DNA of 64,000 nt from JACVRX01 sp046726315 (GCA_046726315.1 JBKPAG010000006.1:39723-103722); one strand, 5' to 3'; shown: positions 36,233-45,554, numbered from the stretch's first letter. Notes: generated by a model from the sequence alone, not told the origin. Numbers and translations: made by a program.

Positions 36233-37387
36233 CTACGTTTCGAGCACCGATTCGAATGCCACGCTCCGCGGGTCGACGTGTCGCGCCTCTGCCTCCACCG
36301 ACCGCCGCAAGGCGGCGTGCAACGTCGACGGCGTGAGCACGCCTAAGTACCGCTCACGCTTGTCCAGCACGGCGATCCACCCGGCATTCCACTGCAACAT
36401 CTCGCCGAAGGCGAGGCGCAGGCTGTCACCGAGAGTGACCCAGGCTTCCATCCGTCGGGCCTGGTCGCGGACGTGGCCCGAGCCATCGGTCATGTCCCGG
36501 CCGACCCAACCAGCGAGGCCGCCGTCAGTGTCGAGGACGACGGCCCACCGGGACTCCGCCATGGCCGTCGCGGCGGAGGTCAGGGGATCGTCGAGCCGGA
36601 CGACCGGCGGATGCTCGAGGTCGGCCTGGGTGACCGGCGTGACTGACAACCGCTTGAGCCCGCGATCGGCGCCGACGAAGCCAGCAACGAACGGAGTGGC
36701 CGGTGCACCGAGGATGGCAGCCGGGTTGTCGTACTGCTCGAGGTGGCCACCCTGGGCGAGGACGGCGATGCGGTCTCCCAGTCGTACGGCCTCCTCGATG
36801 TCGTGAGTCACGAACACAATCGTCTTGCGCACCTCGGCCTGCAGCCGGAGGAACTCGTCCTGCAGTTGGCCGCGGACGACCGGATCGACGGCACTGAACG
36901 GCTCATCCATGAGGAGCACCGGAGGGTCGACGGCCAGCGCTCGCGCCACCCCGACGCGCTGCCGTTGGCCACCGGACAGCTGATGGGGGTACCTGGGGCC
37001 GTACAACGCCGCGTCGAGACCAACCAGTTCGAGCAACTCCCTCGCACGTTCGCGACGGCGCGCATTCGGCCAGCCGACTAGCTCGGTAACCGTCGAAACG
37101 TTCTCCTCGATGGTTCGGTGCGGGAACAGGCCGACGTTCTGGATGACGTATCCCATGCCTCGGCGCAGCTCCACCGCGTCGACGGTCATGATCTCGCGCC
37201 CGTCGACGAAGATTTGGCCGCTGGTGGGTTGGACCAGGCGGTTGATCATCTTCATGGTGGTCGTCTTGCCGCATCCCGACGGCCCCACCAGCACCACGAG
37301 CTCGCCCCGGTCGACGGACAGCGAGAGCTCATGAACGGCCACCGTCCCGTCCGGATAGCGCTTGGACACGCCGTCCAGCCGGATCAT
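36233..37387 (-). CDS. Glycine betaine/osmoprotectant ABC transporter ATPase
   Basis: 384 residues. Walker A GPSGCGKT, signature LSGGQRQRVGVARAL, Walker B LLMDEPFSAVDP and a VTHDIEEAV loop, all of the ProV/OpuCA type. The C-terminal ~130 residues hold weakened CBS-like repeats (LTSAATAMAESRWAVVLD, WNAGWIAVLDKRERYLGVLT) which in OpuA sense ionic strength. Divergent from the two permease genes. Start at 37387 with the family MIRLDGVSKRYPDG. Confidence 0.92.
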   Translation of the reverse strand: MIRLDGVSKRYPDGTVAVHELSLSVDRGELVVLVGPSGCGKTTTMKMINRLVQPTSGQIFVDGREIMTVDAVELRRGMGYVIQNVGLFPHRTIEENVSTVTELVGWPNARRRERARELLELVGLDAALYGPRYPHQLSGGQRQRVGVARALAVDPPVLLMDEPFSAVDPVVRGQLQDEFLRLQAEVRKTIVFVTHDIEEAVRLGDRIAVLAQGGHLEQYDNPAAILGAPATPFVAGFVGADRGLKRLSVTPVTQADLEHPPVVRLDDPLTSAATAMAESRWAVVLDTDGGLAGWVGRDMTDGSGHVRDQARRMEAWVTLGDSLRLAFGEMLQWNAGWIAVLDKRERYLGVLTPSTLHAALRRSVEAEARHVDPRSVAFESVLET

Positions 37388-37411
37388 GGGATCTTCGGTA
37401 GCGTCCCTCGG

Positions 37412-38128
37412 ATGGCGCTCGGGCCCGGTCATGCGGCAACCATTGCCGACGACTGCATCATCCGCAACGACTGGATCTGCCCGGCGTACGTGCGATCGCG
37501 GCAAGACCAAATCCTCGCCGCCCTCGGCGAACACGTCTACATCACCGTGATGGCCATGGTCGTCGGCACGCTACTGGCGTTTGGCTTGGCACTCCTCGCC
37601 AGACGATGGCGCCGACTCGAGGGCGCGGTCCTCGGAACCTCGACCGCGCTGTACACGATTCCGTCCCTCGCATTGTTCTCATTGCTCCTTCCGCTGATGA
37701 CGATGCTCGGCCTCCGGGGCCTGTCCTCGGCAACTGTGATCGTCGGACTGGCCTTGTACTCGTTGACGATCTTGGTTCGTGGGATCTTGACCGGTCTCGA
37801 CGGCGTTCCCCGTGACGTTCACGAGGCAGCCGTCGGCATGGGTTACAGCGGACCTCGCCTGCTGCGGCAGGTCGAACTGCCGCTGGCGCTTCCGACGATC
37901 TTCGCTGCGCTGCGGGTAGCGGCCGTGTCGACGGTGGCGTTGGTGACCGTCGGTGTGATCGTCGGTCACGGCGGCTTGGGCAACCTGATCTTCCAAGGGT
38001 TGCGAAGCAACTTCCGACCCGAGGTGATCACGGCGTCGGTTCTTTGCGTGGTGCTGGCGCTCCTCGCGGACCTGCTGCTGCTCGGCGCCCAGCGCCTGGC
38101 GACGCCGTGGCGACGAGAGGCGGCGTGA
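37412..38128 (+). CDS. Osmoprotectant ABC transporter permease
   Basis: 238 residues with about six membrane helices. The N-terminal CIIRNDWICPAYVRSRQDQILAALGEHVYIT is typical of OpuC-type permeases. The EAA loop is DVHEAAVGMGYSGPRLLRQVELPLALP. It forms the pore with the next permease. ATG at 37412; no strong ribosome site seen, so an alternative start nearby is possible. Confidence 0.9.
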   Translation: MALGPGHAATIADDCIIRNDWICPAYVRSRQDQILAALGEHVYITVMAMVVGTLLAFGLALLARRWRRLEGAVLGTSTALYTIPSLALFSLLLPLMTMLGLRGLSSATVIVGLALYSLTILVRGILTGLDGVPRDVHEAAVGMGYSGPRLLRQVELPLALPTIFAALRVAAVSTVALVTVGVIVGHGGLGNLIFQGLRSNFRPEVITASVLCVVLALLADLLLLGAQRLATPWRREAA

Positions 38129-38129
38129 G

Positions 38130-38846
38130 GTGGGTGCGCTCGCGGACGGGATCCAGTGGCTTCTCGACCCGGAGAACTGGCAGGGCGGAAGTGGAATCCC
38201 GGCCCGGCTGTTCGAGCACCTCGGCTACACGCTCGCGGCGATGGTGATCGCGTGTGCCGTCGCCATCCCGATCGGTCTGTGGTTGGGCCATCTGGGGAAG
38301 GGCGGATCGTTAGCGATCAACATCAGCAACATCGGCCGAGCGGTTCCGACTCTCGCGGTTCTGGTCCTGCTCTTCTTGAGCCCGCTCGGGAGATCTCCCT
38401 GGTCGACGATTCTGGCCCTGGTGCTCTTCGCGATCCCGCCAATCCTGACGAACACGTACGTGGGGATGCGGGAGGTTGATCGAGACGCCGTAGACGCGGC
38501 TCGCGGCATGGGGATGAGCGGCGGGCAGCTGCTCGGCAAAGTCGAATTACCCCTTGCCATGCCGTTGTTGATGAACGGTGTGCGGCTGGCGGCGGTCCAG
38601 GTCATTGCAACCGCGACGATCGCGGCGCTCGTCGCCGGTGGCGGGCTCGGCCGGATCATCACCAGCGGCTTCGGTCGGCAAGACCTTCCACAGGTGATCG
38701 GTGGAGCAATGCTGGTCGCGTTGCTGGCTCTGGCCGTCGAGATCTTCATGGAGTGGCTGCAGCGGAGGATTGACCCGCTCAGACGGGCGGGGCGGGTTAG
38801 TTCGCGGCATATGCCCGATGCGGTGGACGCTGTAACGGGATCGTGA
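38130..38846 (+). CDS. Osmoprotectant ABC transporter permease (second)
   Basis: 238 residues, six helices. LFEHLGYTLAAMVIACAVAIPIGLWLGHLGKG starts the transporter domain. The EAA loop is DAVDAARGMGMSGGQLLGKVELPLAMPLLM, and the end has AGGGLGRIITSGFGRQD. GTG start one base after the first permease's stop. It works with the ATPase at 36233 and the binding protein at 38997. Confidence 0.92.
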   Translation: MGALADGIQWLLDPENWQGGSGIPARLFEHLGYTLAAMVIACAVAIPIGLWLGHLGKGGSLAINISNIGRAVPTLAVLVLLFLSPLGRSPWSTILALVLFAIPPILTNTYVGMREVDRDAVDAARGMGMSGGQLLGKVELPLAMPLLMNGVRLAAVQVIATATIAALVAGGGLGRIITSGFGRQDLPQVIGGAMLVALLALAVEIFMEWLQRRIDPLRRAGRVSSRHMPDAVDAVTGS

Positions 38847-38996
38847 TCGTGCACTATTCGAGCTTGTCGGTGCGGGGCGGTTCACTAGTTCCCTGCGGGC
38901 GCGGCTCGGTCGGCGCGGCGCTCGCCTGACACGCGGGACGGCACCGTGCCGTCCCGGGACACAGAAGGCGACGCGCTGGAAGGCGGTGCCAGGTTC

Positions 38997-39968
38997 ATGG
39001 GTAAGCGACGCGGACTCCCGGCGACAATGGCGGGGCTCGGCTTGGTGTTGGCTCTTGGAGCCTGCGGCGGTGAGGATGCCTTACAGGCCGAAGATACCGA
39101 GTCCCCCACCGCAGCGGCGGGCGGCGAGTTGACTGTCGGTGGCGCAAATTTCACCGAGATGGCGATCATGCAGGAGGTCTACCGGCTGTTGCTGGAGGAC
39201 GCGGGCTACACCGTGGACATCCAGCAGGCCGAGAGCCGGGAGATCTACGCCCCGGCATTGGAAAGTGGCGAGGTGGACGTCGTGCCGGAGTACGCGGCGA
39301 CGATGGCCGAGTACCTCAACGCCCGGAAGAACGGTCCGGACGCACCGGTTGACAACCCGATTGCGACATCGGACGCAGCGGCGACCGTCGCCGCGATGGC
39401 TCCGATTGCCGAGGAGTACGGGCTGACGGTTCTCGAGCCGGCGGAGGCTGCAGACCAAAACGGATTTGCGGTTTCGCAGGAGTTCGCCGCGGCTAACGGT
39501 GGCTTGACGACACTGACTGAGCTTGGCGCGCTGGGTCAGCCGATCGTCCTGGCAGCGGGTGAGGAATGCGCCGAGCGGCCGTTCTGCCAACCGGGCCTCG
39601 AGGCCACCTACGGGCTCGACATCACCGAGATCCTGCCGCTGGGCTTCAGCACCCCACAGACCAAGGAAGCGGTTGCGAGCGGTGATGCCCAGCTCGGGTT
39701 GGTCGCCACGACTGATGGAACGCTGGAGGGTCTCGGACTCGTCCTGCTCGAGGACGACAAGCAACTGCAACTCGCGGACAACTTGGTGCCTGTGGTCAAC
39801 ACGGAGACCGCTGGCGACCCCGCGGTCGCGGATGCGCTGAACTCGCTGGCGAGCGTCCTCACCACCGAGGACCTGGCGATGCTCAACGCCCAGGTCGACG
39901 CCGAGCGGCAGCAACCGGCCGACGTCGCCCAGGCGTACCTTGCGGAGAAGGGCCTCATCGAGGGCTAA
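38997..39968 (+). CDS. Osmoprotectant-binding lipoprotein
   Basis: 323 residues. Lipoprotein signal with lipobox LGAC near residue 23. Mature part of the OpuAC/OsmF type: LTVGGANFTEMAIMQEVYRLLLEDAGYTVD, then VDVVPEYAATMAEYL, and ENLVPVV-like NLVPVVNTETAGDPAVADALNSLASVLTTEDLAMLN. It captures a quaternary ammonium compound outside the membrane. ATG preceded by GGAAGG. Confidence 0.93.
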   Translation: MGKRRGLPATMAGLGLVLALGACGGEDALQAEDTESPTAAAGGELTVGGANFTEMAIMQEVYRLLLEDAGYTVDIQQAESREIYAPALESGEVDVVPEYAATMAEYLNARKNGPDAPVDNPIATSDAAATVAAMAPIAEEYGLTVLEPAEAADQNGFAVSQEFAAANGGLTTLTELGALGQPIVLAAGEECAERPFCQPGLEATYGLDITEILPLGFSTPQTKEAVASGDAQLGLVATTDGTLEGLGLVLLEDDKQLQLADNLVPVVNTETAGDPAVADALNSLASVLTTEDLAMLNAQVDAERQQPADVAQAYLAEKGLIEG

Positions 39969-39984
39969 GGGCCTTGGTTGCAAA

Positions 39985-40018
39985 GCTCCGGCGGGATGGA
40001 AGATCACCCCGCCGGAGC
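39985..40018 (+). terminator. Hairpin after the osmoprotectant ABC operon
   Basis: GCTCCGGCGGG (39985–39995) and CCCGCCGGAGC (40008–40018): an 11-bp perfect stem with a 12-nt loop, 17 bp after the stop. It has no T run. Likely an intrinsic terminator of the GC-rich type. Confidence 0.6.
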
Positions 40019-40230
40019 CGGACGGGCGCCTGTCCCGGTGGACGGCCTGCCGTCTGCGCGATCGCCGCCAGCCGCATGATCAGCGGAAGGTTGCTGTCGC
40101 CCCAACGACACCAGCGTTACGTTGATCACCGGCACCAGCGCCGCGCGGTGCGTCCGCTGGCTTGACTAGTTGAAATTCGGGCTGTGGACAACGGTTGCGA
40201 ACGTGATCGACGTCGCTAAGGTGCACCGCT

Positions 40231-40794
40231 ATGCGCGTGCGCATCGTCGGAGCCTTCGAGCTCGTGTTGGTCGCGATGGTGGTTGCTGCGTGCAATGGCG
40301 GCGATCAGCCCAGCACGCTGCCTGACGCCACCTCCGCGACCGCCACGGTGCCCACCACCGAGTCCGCGGTGCCCACGCCGATCGGTGATCCCACCGCCCA
40401 ACTTGAAGCCGAAATCACGGAGTTCTACAAGCTCTACGTAGAAACGATCAATGAAAGCTGGACTTCTGAGGAAGCGCTGCAACGGCGCCGAGAAATGTTT
40501 GCTGACACGTGCGGAGAGTGCCTGGCGGGCTACGAGTTCGCCCGTCGAGCCCATACTGAAAGCCTCACCCTAGAAGGTGGTGATGCACGTGTTACCGATG
40601 TCAGAATTGACGCTGTAAATGGCAACGTTGTCACCTTTCTAACATTCAGCGATGTACCCGCTGCTCGCCTTGTGAATACACAAGGTGACATGGTGATGCA
40701 ATTCGATGAAGGGCAAGATACCCAGACTGCTTACCAAGCGCAACGAACGGAATCAGGCAGGTGGATCATAATTTCTGGTCAAACTCTCTCGTGA
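40231..40794 (+). CDS. Secreted lipoprotein of unknown function
   Basis: 187 residues. Signal peptide ending in a lipobox VVAAC, a Thr/Pro/Ser-rich linker (to ~residue 50), then a globular domain of NTF2-like or DUF6318-like length with two Cys (FADTCGECLAGYEF). Base composition from about 40,560 is lower in GC than its surroundings. The stop overlaps the GTG of the next gene, so they are expressed as a pair. Function not recognised. Confidence 0.8.
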   Translation: MRVRIVGAFELVLVAMVVAACNGGDQPSTLPDATSATATVPTTESAVPTPIGDPTAQLEAEITEFYKLYVETINESWTSEEALQRRREMFADTCGECLAGYEFARRAHTESLTLEGGDARVTDVRIDAVNGNVVTFLTFSDVPAARLVNTQGDMVMQFDEGQDTQTAYQAQRTESGRWIIISGQTLS

Positions 40795-41657
40795 AACGTG
40801 TCGCAGCGTCAGCTGCCACCCTGGTTGTTATAGGGACGCTATTCTTCGGGCCTCTCGCATTTGCCTGCCAACAGACCGGTCAGGGCTGCGTCGAGGCGGA
40901 TCAACGAGAAGGCGGCTTTGGCTATTACTACGACAAGACGAAGCAGGCGTTCTATGCCGACGAGTCGACGAACGGGACCGAAACGGTCGACGGCGTGACG
41001 GTTCAGTTGCGATATGTCGTCAACTGCCCAGGAAACACGACCGACAGCCCAGTCGCGGCCGGCGAATGCCTGTCATCGTTTTGCACACTCCCGTCCGGTG
41101 AGGGAGGCGTCAGCTACCTCGCATATGAGCGGATCGGCAGTACCCCCTGGCAGCTGAGGCCGGGTGCCGTCTGCCGAATAGTGAGCGATCCCATTCCACT
41201 CGCGGATGTAGAGGCCGAGATCAGACGCATCATCGAGGAGCGGTTCAGGCACGTAGCCGAGCCCGAGATAACTCTGGCGCCGGAGGTGAATGCACTTGTG
41301 AACCTGCCGGTGATCGCTTCGACTCCGAACCAGGGGCAGCTCGGCTTCGACATCACCAACCCACTGCCCGGCCGCGTCGAGGCGAGCCCGGTGTACAGCT
41401 GGGTATGGAGCAACGGCACGACCAACAGCGGCGCTGGCGTCGCGTACGACGGGACGAGTCCAACCAGAAACCCGCGCTATTACCCGGTGCAGAGCACATA
41501 TGCGGACGGCGGAGCGGGAAGCGTCGACCTACAGGTCACGTGGAGCATTACCCTAACCGTTCCAGGCATTCCGCCCATTACCGACATCGAGCCCCTCGTG
41601 TACGAGGCCACTGAAAGCTTCCCTGTCCGCAGCGCACGGACAGTCCTGGTGGAGTAA
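40791..41657 (+). CDS. Secreted protein of unknown function
   Basis: 288 residues. Signal peptide (VAASAATLVVIGTLFFGPLAFAC). The mature part has several Cys that could form disulfides (QQTGQGCVEAD, VVNCPG, GECLSSFCTLP, AVCRIVS). The C-terminal region is rich in Thr, Ser and Pro and looks like an all-beta, Ig-like domain. Four-base overlap with the upstream lipoprotein gene. I do not recognise it. Confidence 0.78.
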   Translation: MKRVAASAATLVVIGTLFFGPLAFACQQTGQGCVEADQREGGFGYYYDKTKQAFYADESTNGTETVDGVTVQLRYVVNCPGNTTDSPVAAGECLSSFCTLPSGEGGVSYLAYERIGSTPWQLRPGAVCRIVSDPIPLADVEAEIRRIIEERFRHVAEPEITLAPEVNALVNLPVIASTPNQGQLGFDITNPLPGRVEASPVYSWVWSNGTTNSGAGVAYDGTSPTRNPRYYPVQSTYADGGAGSVDLQVTWSITLTVPGIPPITDIEPLVYEATESFPVRSARTVLVE

Positions 41658-41749
41658 GCCGACGGCTCGTCGCGAGGATGCTGCCATGTTGACAGCAGAG
41701 TGCTCTGCGCTGATCGGTTGCCCGCTTGTCACAACGACAGCGGCTCAAT

Positions 41750-41914
41750 GATCAGGTGAAAATGTCGCCTACCTTCGTGCCAAATGTGCACCTGATCGTC
41801 AGCGATCCACCTACTGAGACGCGATCAGGTGCATTTCATTGGCGTTTCGAGGCTGGTTATGCACCTGATCGCCATGCAGCGCATGATCAGGTGCAGAAAC
41901 GGAGATCAGGTGCA
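41750..41914. repeat. Array of six copies of the 11-bp motif GATCAGGTGCA
   Basis: Copies at 41750 (+, with a one-base change GATCAGGTGAA), 41787 (−), 41823 (+), 41860 (−), 41885 (+) and 41904 (+). The first four alternate in direction at 36–37 bp steps. The array fills the space between the secreted-protein gene and the nuoD-like gene. Not a CRISPR: copies are too short and inverted. Confidence 0.85.
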
Positions 41915-41937
41915 CCAGCGCGACGGCGAACTTAGGC

Positions 41938-43101
41938 CTACTTGTCGATGTCTCCCACCACGAAGAACATGGACCCCAGGATTGCGACCATGTCAGCGAT
42001 CAGGCAGCCGGACAGCAGTTCGGGCAGCACGGCGATGTTGTTGAACGACGCTGAGCGCAGCTTGAGCCGCCATGGCGTCTTTTCGCCACGAGAGACCAGG
42101 TAGTAGCCGTTGATCCCCAGCGGGTTCTCGGTCCAGCAGTAGGTGTGTCCCTCCGGGACCTTCAGCACCTTCGGCAGCTTGACGTTGATCGGCCCTTGCG
42201 GCAGCGAGCGCAGCTGGGCGACACACGCGTCGACGAGGTCGAGCGACACCGATACTTGCTCCGACAGGACAGAAAACCTGGCATAACTGTCGCCGTCAAT
42301 GCGTGTCACGACCCGGCCAGTGCCGCCGGGTCGGAACAGTTCGGCGTACGCCAGATACGGCTCGTCCCGGCGCAAGTCGGAGTCGACGCCGCTAGCGCGG
42401 GCGATCGGGCCCGACACCCCATAAGCATGAATCGCCTCCGACGACAGGACACCGACGCCGCGGGTGCGGGCCTGGAAGATCTCGTTGCCGAGCACCATGT
42501 CGCGCAACGCCGGGAGCCGGGACCGGACGCCGGACACCGCCGCGGAGACCCGAGCGAGCCACCCAGCGGGCAAGTCCTCCTTCAGCCCGCCGACCCGGTT
42601 GAACATGTAATGCATCCGCCCGCCCGAGATCTCCTCCATGACTTGCTGGATTGCCTCCCTCTCCCGGAACGCGTAGAAGATCGGCGTGATAGCGCCGACC
42701 TCCAACGGGTACGAACCGAGGAACATCAGGTGGTTCAGCACCCGGTTGAGCTCGGCCATCAGCGTGCGAGCCCAGATCGCGCGAACCGGTACCTCCATGC
42801 CGAGCATCCGCTCGGCGGCCATCACGACCCCGAGCTCGTTGGCAAACGCAGACAGCCAGTCGTGCCGGTTCGCCAGGACGATGATCTGCCGATAGTCGCG
42901 GACCTCGAACAGCTTCTCGGCGCCGCGGTGCATGTACCCGATGATCGGCTCGCAGCGCACGATGCTTTCCCCGTCGAGGGTCAGCCGGAGCCGGAGAACC
43001 CCATGGGTCGCCGGGTGCTGCGGGCCGATGTTGAGCACCATGTCGGTCGTGGCGAATTCGCCGGCCCCGGCGCCGATGCCCACGGTCGCTTCCCGCGTCA
43101 C
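41938..43101 (-). CDS. Stand-alone NADH-quinone oxidoreductase subunit D-like protein
   Basis: 387 residues. NIGPQHPATHGVLRLRLTLDGE with the quinone-site His, IGYMHRGAEKLFEVRDYRQ, ANRHDWLSAFANELG and the end FFVVGDIDK all match the 49-kDa subunit of complex I. No other nuo gene lies near, so it is either an additional copy or used by another complex. GTG at 43101 is used; ATG at 43122 is possible. Confidence 0.88.
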   Translation of the reverse strand: MTREATVGIGAGAGEFATTDMVLNIGPQHPATHGVLRLRLTLDGESIVRCEPIIGYMHRGAEKLFEVRDYRQIIVLANRHDWLSAFANELGVVMAAERMLGMEVPVRAIWARTLMAELNRVLNHLMFLGSYPLEVGAITPIFYAFREREAIQQVMEEISGGRMHYMFNRVGGLKEDLPAGWLARVSAAVSGVRSRLPALRDMVLGNEIFQARTRGVGVLSSEAIHAYGVSGPIARASGVDSDLRRDEPYLAYAELFRPGGTGRVVTRIDGDSYARFSVLSEQVSVSLDLVDACVAQLRSLPQGPINVKLPKVLKVPEGHTYCWTENPLGINGYYLVSRGEKTPWRLKLRSASFNNIAVLPELLSGCLIADMVAILGSMFFVVGDIDK

Positions 43102-43202
43102 ATCACCGAGTCTGCCAGCCATCGGCCCGGATGCATGACGGTGCCGGCCGCCGAGGGCCTGTCGTTCGCACCCGCACACTCGGACGACATAGCCTGCCAC
43201 GA

Positions 43203-43691
43203 GTGGACCAGGTCTTCGCACCGCCGGGCGAAGCATGGCAGCAGGTGTCACATCGGCTCGCCGAGCTGCGCCGCCGCCTGCTCATCGCATGGGCGGTAGC
43301 GCTGACGGTGCCTGCCGCCGTGATCGGCTGGTCGCTCGTCGGCTGGTGGTTTGCCGCGGCAGCAATGCTGGTCGCTGCCGTGGCGGTCGCCTGGGGGCTT
43401 TGGCTGATCGACCGGAACTGGCGTGCGTGGGGTTACGCCGAACGGGATGACGACCTACTGGTCAAGCGCGGGGTGCTGTTCCGCGAGCTCACCGTGGTGC
43501 CCTACGGGCGGATGCAGTTCGTCGACGTGAAGTCCGGCCCGCTGGAGCGCAGGTTCGGTCTCGCCACCGTCCAGTTGCACACGGCATCTCCGGCAACCGA
43601 CGCCCGCATTCCCGGCTTGCCGCCGGACGAAGCCGCCCGGCTTCGCGACCGCCTCGCTGCGCTGGGTGAGGCCAGGGCGGCTGGGCTGTGA
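43203..43691 (+). CDS. PH-domain membrane protein (YdbS-like)
   Basis: 162 residues. Two membrane helices (about 28–46 and 50–68) then a bacterial PH domain: YAERDDDLLVKRGVLFRELTVVPYGRMQFVDVKSGPLERRFGLATVQLHTAS. In Bacillus the YdbS/YdbT pair affects resistance to envelope stress. GTG start; GTGA overlap with the second PH gene. Confidence 0.92.
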   Translation: MDQVFAPPGEAWQQVSHRLAELRRRLLIAWAVALTVPAAVIGWSLVGWWFAAAAMLVAAVAVAWGLWLIDRNWRAWGYAERDDDLLVKRGVLFRELTVVPYGRMQFVDVKSGPLERRFGLATVQLHTASPATDARIPGLPPDEAARLRDRLAALGEARAAGL

Positions 43692-45184
43692 GCGACGAGA
43701 CCGCCCGGGGACTCAGCGCCGCTGACCCGGCACCGTCGAATCGCAGCGAAGGTCGCCGGAGTGCCGCGGATCCGACGCCGGCGCATTTCCGCCGCCTCCA
43801 TCCGCTGACCCCGATCCTGCGGGGGTGGGCGTGGCTTGCCGGCGCCGTGGCGTTTGGCAGCCAGGACCTGTTGTTTGGGGGTGGGCCGAGCCGGTTCTTG
43901 GTCATCCTCCCGGTCATCGCCATCGTGGGGTTTCTCGCCGGCCTGGCCAGCTGGTGGTTCACGCGTTATGGGATCGACGGCGACGCCTTGCGGATCGACT
44001 CCGGGATCTTCCAGCGCCGTTCCCGGCGGCTCCGGCTGGACCGGCTGCAGGCCGTCGACGTCGTACGCCCGCTCGCCGGCCGGTTGCTCGGGGTCTCCGA
44101 GCTCCGGCTCGAGGTGGCGGGGGGCTCCAGCACCGAAGCGCCGCTGGCCTACCTCGCCGCCGACGATGCAGTCCTGCTCCGGGCTGAGCTATTGGCCCGG
44201 GCTGCCGGGATCGACGCCGAGACCCCCGAAGCCCCCGAACGCGTTCTCCATGAGGTGTCCCCCGGGCGCCTGCTCGGTGCGACCGTGCTGTCGGGGACGT
44301 TCGTGATGGGCGTCATCCTGCTTGTCGCGCTGGGCGGAACCTTCACGATCTTCGGCCGTGAGATCGCCGCCGGAGTGCTGTCGTCCGCACTGCCCGGTGC
44401 TGTGGCCATCGGCCTTGCGTTGTGGAACCAGTTCGTCAAGAACTTCGGGTTCGTCCTGGCCGAGTCGCCGGATGGATTCCGCATTCGCAAGGGCCTGCTC
44501 GACACCAAGTCGCAAACAGTTCCCCCCGGGCGCATCCAAGGTGTCGCGTTGCGCCAACCGATGCTGTGGTGGCTGACAGGCTGGGTCCGCGTCGAAGTCG
44601 ACGTCGCCGGCTATGGCGAATCGTCTGCCACGGATGGAAGCTCGAGCTCCACCCTGCTGCCGGTGGCCTCGTATGCCGACGCGGTGGACGTTCTGCGCGG
44701 CGCGCTCGCGGGCGCCGATCCGGCCGGGATCGCGCTGGATCCGGCGCCGCGCCGAGCCGCCTGGCTACGCCCAGTTGGCTGGCGCCGTCTCGCGTTCGGC
44801 GCGAACGACCAGGTCATTGTCGTCCGAGAGGGAGTCTTCTACCGGACGTTGACCGTCGTCCCCCATGCAAAGACGCAGAGCGTGCGTCTATCGCAGGGCC
44901 CGGTTCAGCGGCGGCTGGGGCTGGCGACTGTCCGCGTCGACACGACCCCAGGGCCTGTCGACGCGACTATCCGACACAGACCGCAGGAGCAGGCGCGCGG
45001 GATCGTCGAGGATCAGGCCATTCGATCGCGGTTGGCGAGGAAGGCCGACGTTCCCGAACAATGGATGTCGACCCATAACGACGGTGACGGCGCTACCGCC
45101 GCATCGATCGACCAGAACAGGAGCCGACGTGTTCCGCACAATGATGAAGAGCAAGATCCATCGAGCCACAGTGACCCACGCTGA
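43688..45184 (+). CDS. PH-domain membrane protein (YdbT-like)
   Basis: 498 residues with several membrane helices and two or three bacterial PH domains: RIDSGIFQRRSRRLRLDRLQAVDVVRPLAGRLLGVSEL, FRIRKGLLDTKSQTVPPGRIQGVALRQP and VVREGVFYRTLTVVPHAKTQSVRLSQGPVQRRLGLATV. The three PH-like blocks share the 'R…VP…QSV…P…R…GLATV' pattern. Partner of the preceding YdbS-like protein. The 3' end overlaps panD by 56 bp. Confidence 0.9.
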   Translation: MSDETARGLSAADPAPSNRSEGRRSAADPTPAHFRRLHPLTPILRGWAWLAGAVAFGSQDLLFGGGPSRFLVILPVIAIVGFLAGLASWWFTRYGIDGDALRIDSGIFQRRSRRLRLDRLQAVDVVRPLAGRLLGVSELRLEVAGGSSTEAPLAYLAADDAVLLRAELLARAAGIDAETPEAPERVLHEVSPGRLLGATVLSGTFVMGVILLVALGGTFTIFGREIAAGVLSSALPGAVAIGLALWNQFVKNFGFVLAESPDGFRIRKGLLDTKSQTVPPGRIQGVALRQPMLWWLTGWVRVEVDVAGYGESSATDGSSSSTLLPVASYADAVDVLRGALAGADPAGIALDPAPRRAAWLRPVGWRRLAFGANDQVIVVREGVFYRTLTVVPHAKTQSVRLSQGPVQRRLGLATVRVDTTPGPVDATIRHRPQEQARGIVEDQAIRSRLARKADVPEQWMSTHNDGDGATAASIDQNRSRRVPHNDEEQDPSSHSDPR

Positions 45185-45554
45185 CCTGCACTATGTGGGG
45201 TCGCTGACGGTCGACGCCGACCTACTTGACGCCGCGGACCTATTGCCCGGCGAGCAGGTGGATGTCGTCGACGTGACGAACGGCGCCCGGCTGACGACGT
45301 ACACCATCGCCGGAGAACGTGGCTCCGGTGTGATCGGCATCAACGGCGCTGCCGCGAGGCTGCTTTCTACCGGCGATCTCGTGATCGTCATCGGCTATGG
45401 GCTCGTCGATGATGCCGAGGCACGCACGCTTCACCCTCAGGTTGTTCATGTTGATGCCGACAACCGCATTGTTGCTGTCGGCTCTGACGCTGCGGAGCCC
45501 GTGCCGGGCTCGGTCGACCAGCTGCGCGGTGATCAGCTGGCCGTCGTCAGCTGA
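45129..45554 (+). CDS. panD: Aspartate 1-decarboxylase
   Basis: 141 residues. MMKSKIHRATVTHADLHYVGS with self-cleavage site Gly24-Ser25, where Ser25 becomes the pyruvoyl group, then INGAAARLLSTGDLVIVIGY. It makes beta-alanine for pantothenate. AGGAG at 45119–45123 fixes the GTG start. It overlaps the PH-domain gene and the convergent methyltransferase. In mycobacteria panD follows panC; here it lies 2 kb upstream. Confidence 0.95.
   Translation: MFRTMMKSKIHRATVTHADLHYVGSLTVDADLLDAADLLPGEQVDVVDVTNGARLTTYTIAGERGSGVIGINGAAARLLSTGDLVIVIGYGLVDDAEARTLHPQVVHVDADNRIVAVGSDAAEPVPGSVDQLRGDQLAVVS

Noticed and set aside
41750..41914. Possible CRISPR array
   Set aside because: Copies are 11 bp, occur in both orientations and have spacers of uneven length; no cas genes.
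42145..43299. 384-residue plus-strand frame opposite nuoD-like gene
   Set aside because: Antisense shadow, His/Arg/Pro-rich, no motif.
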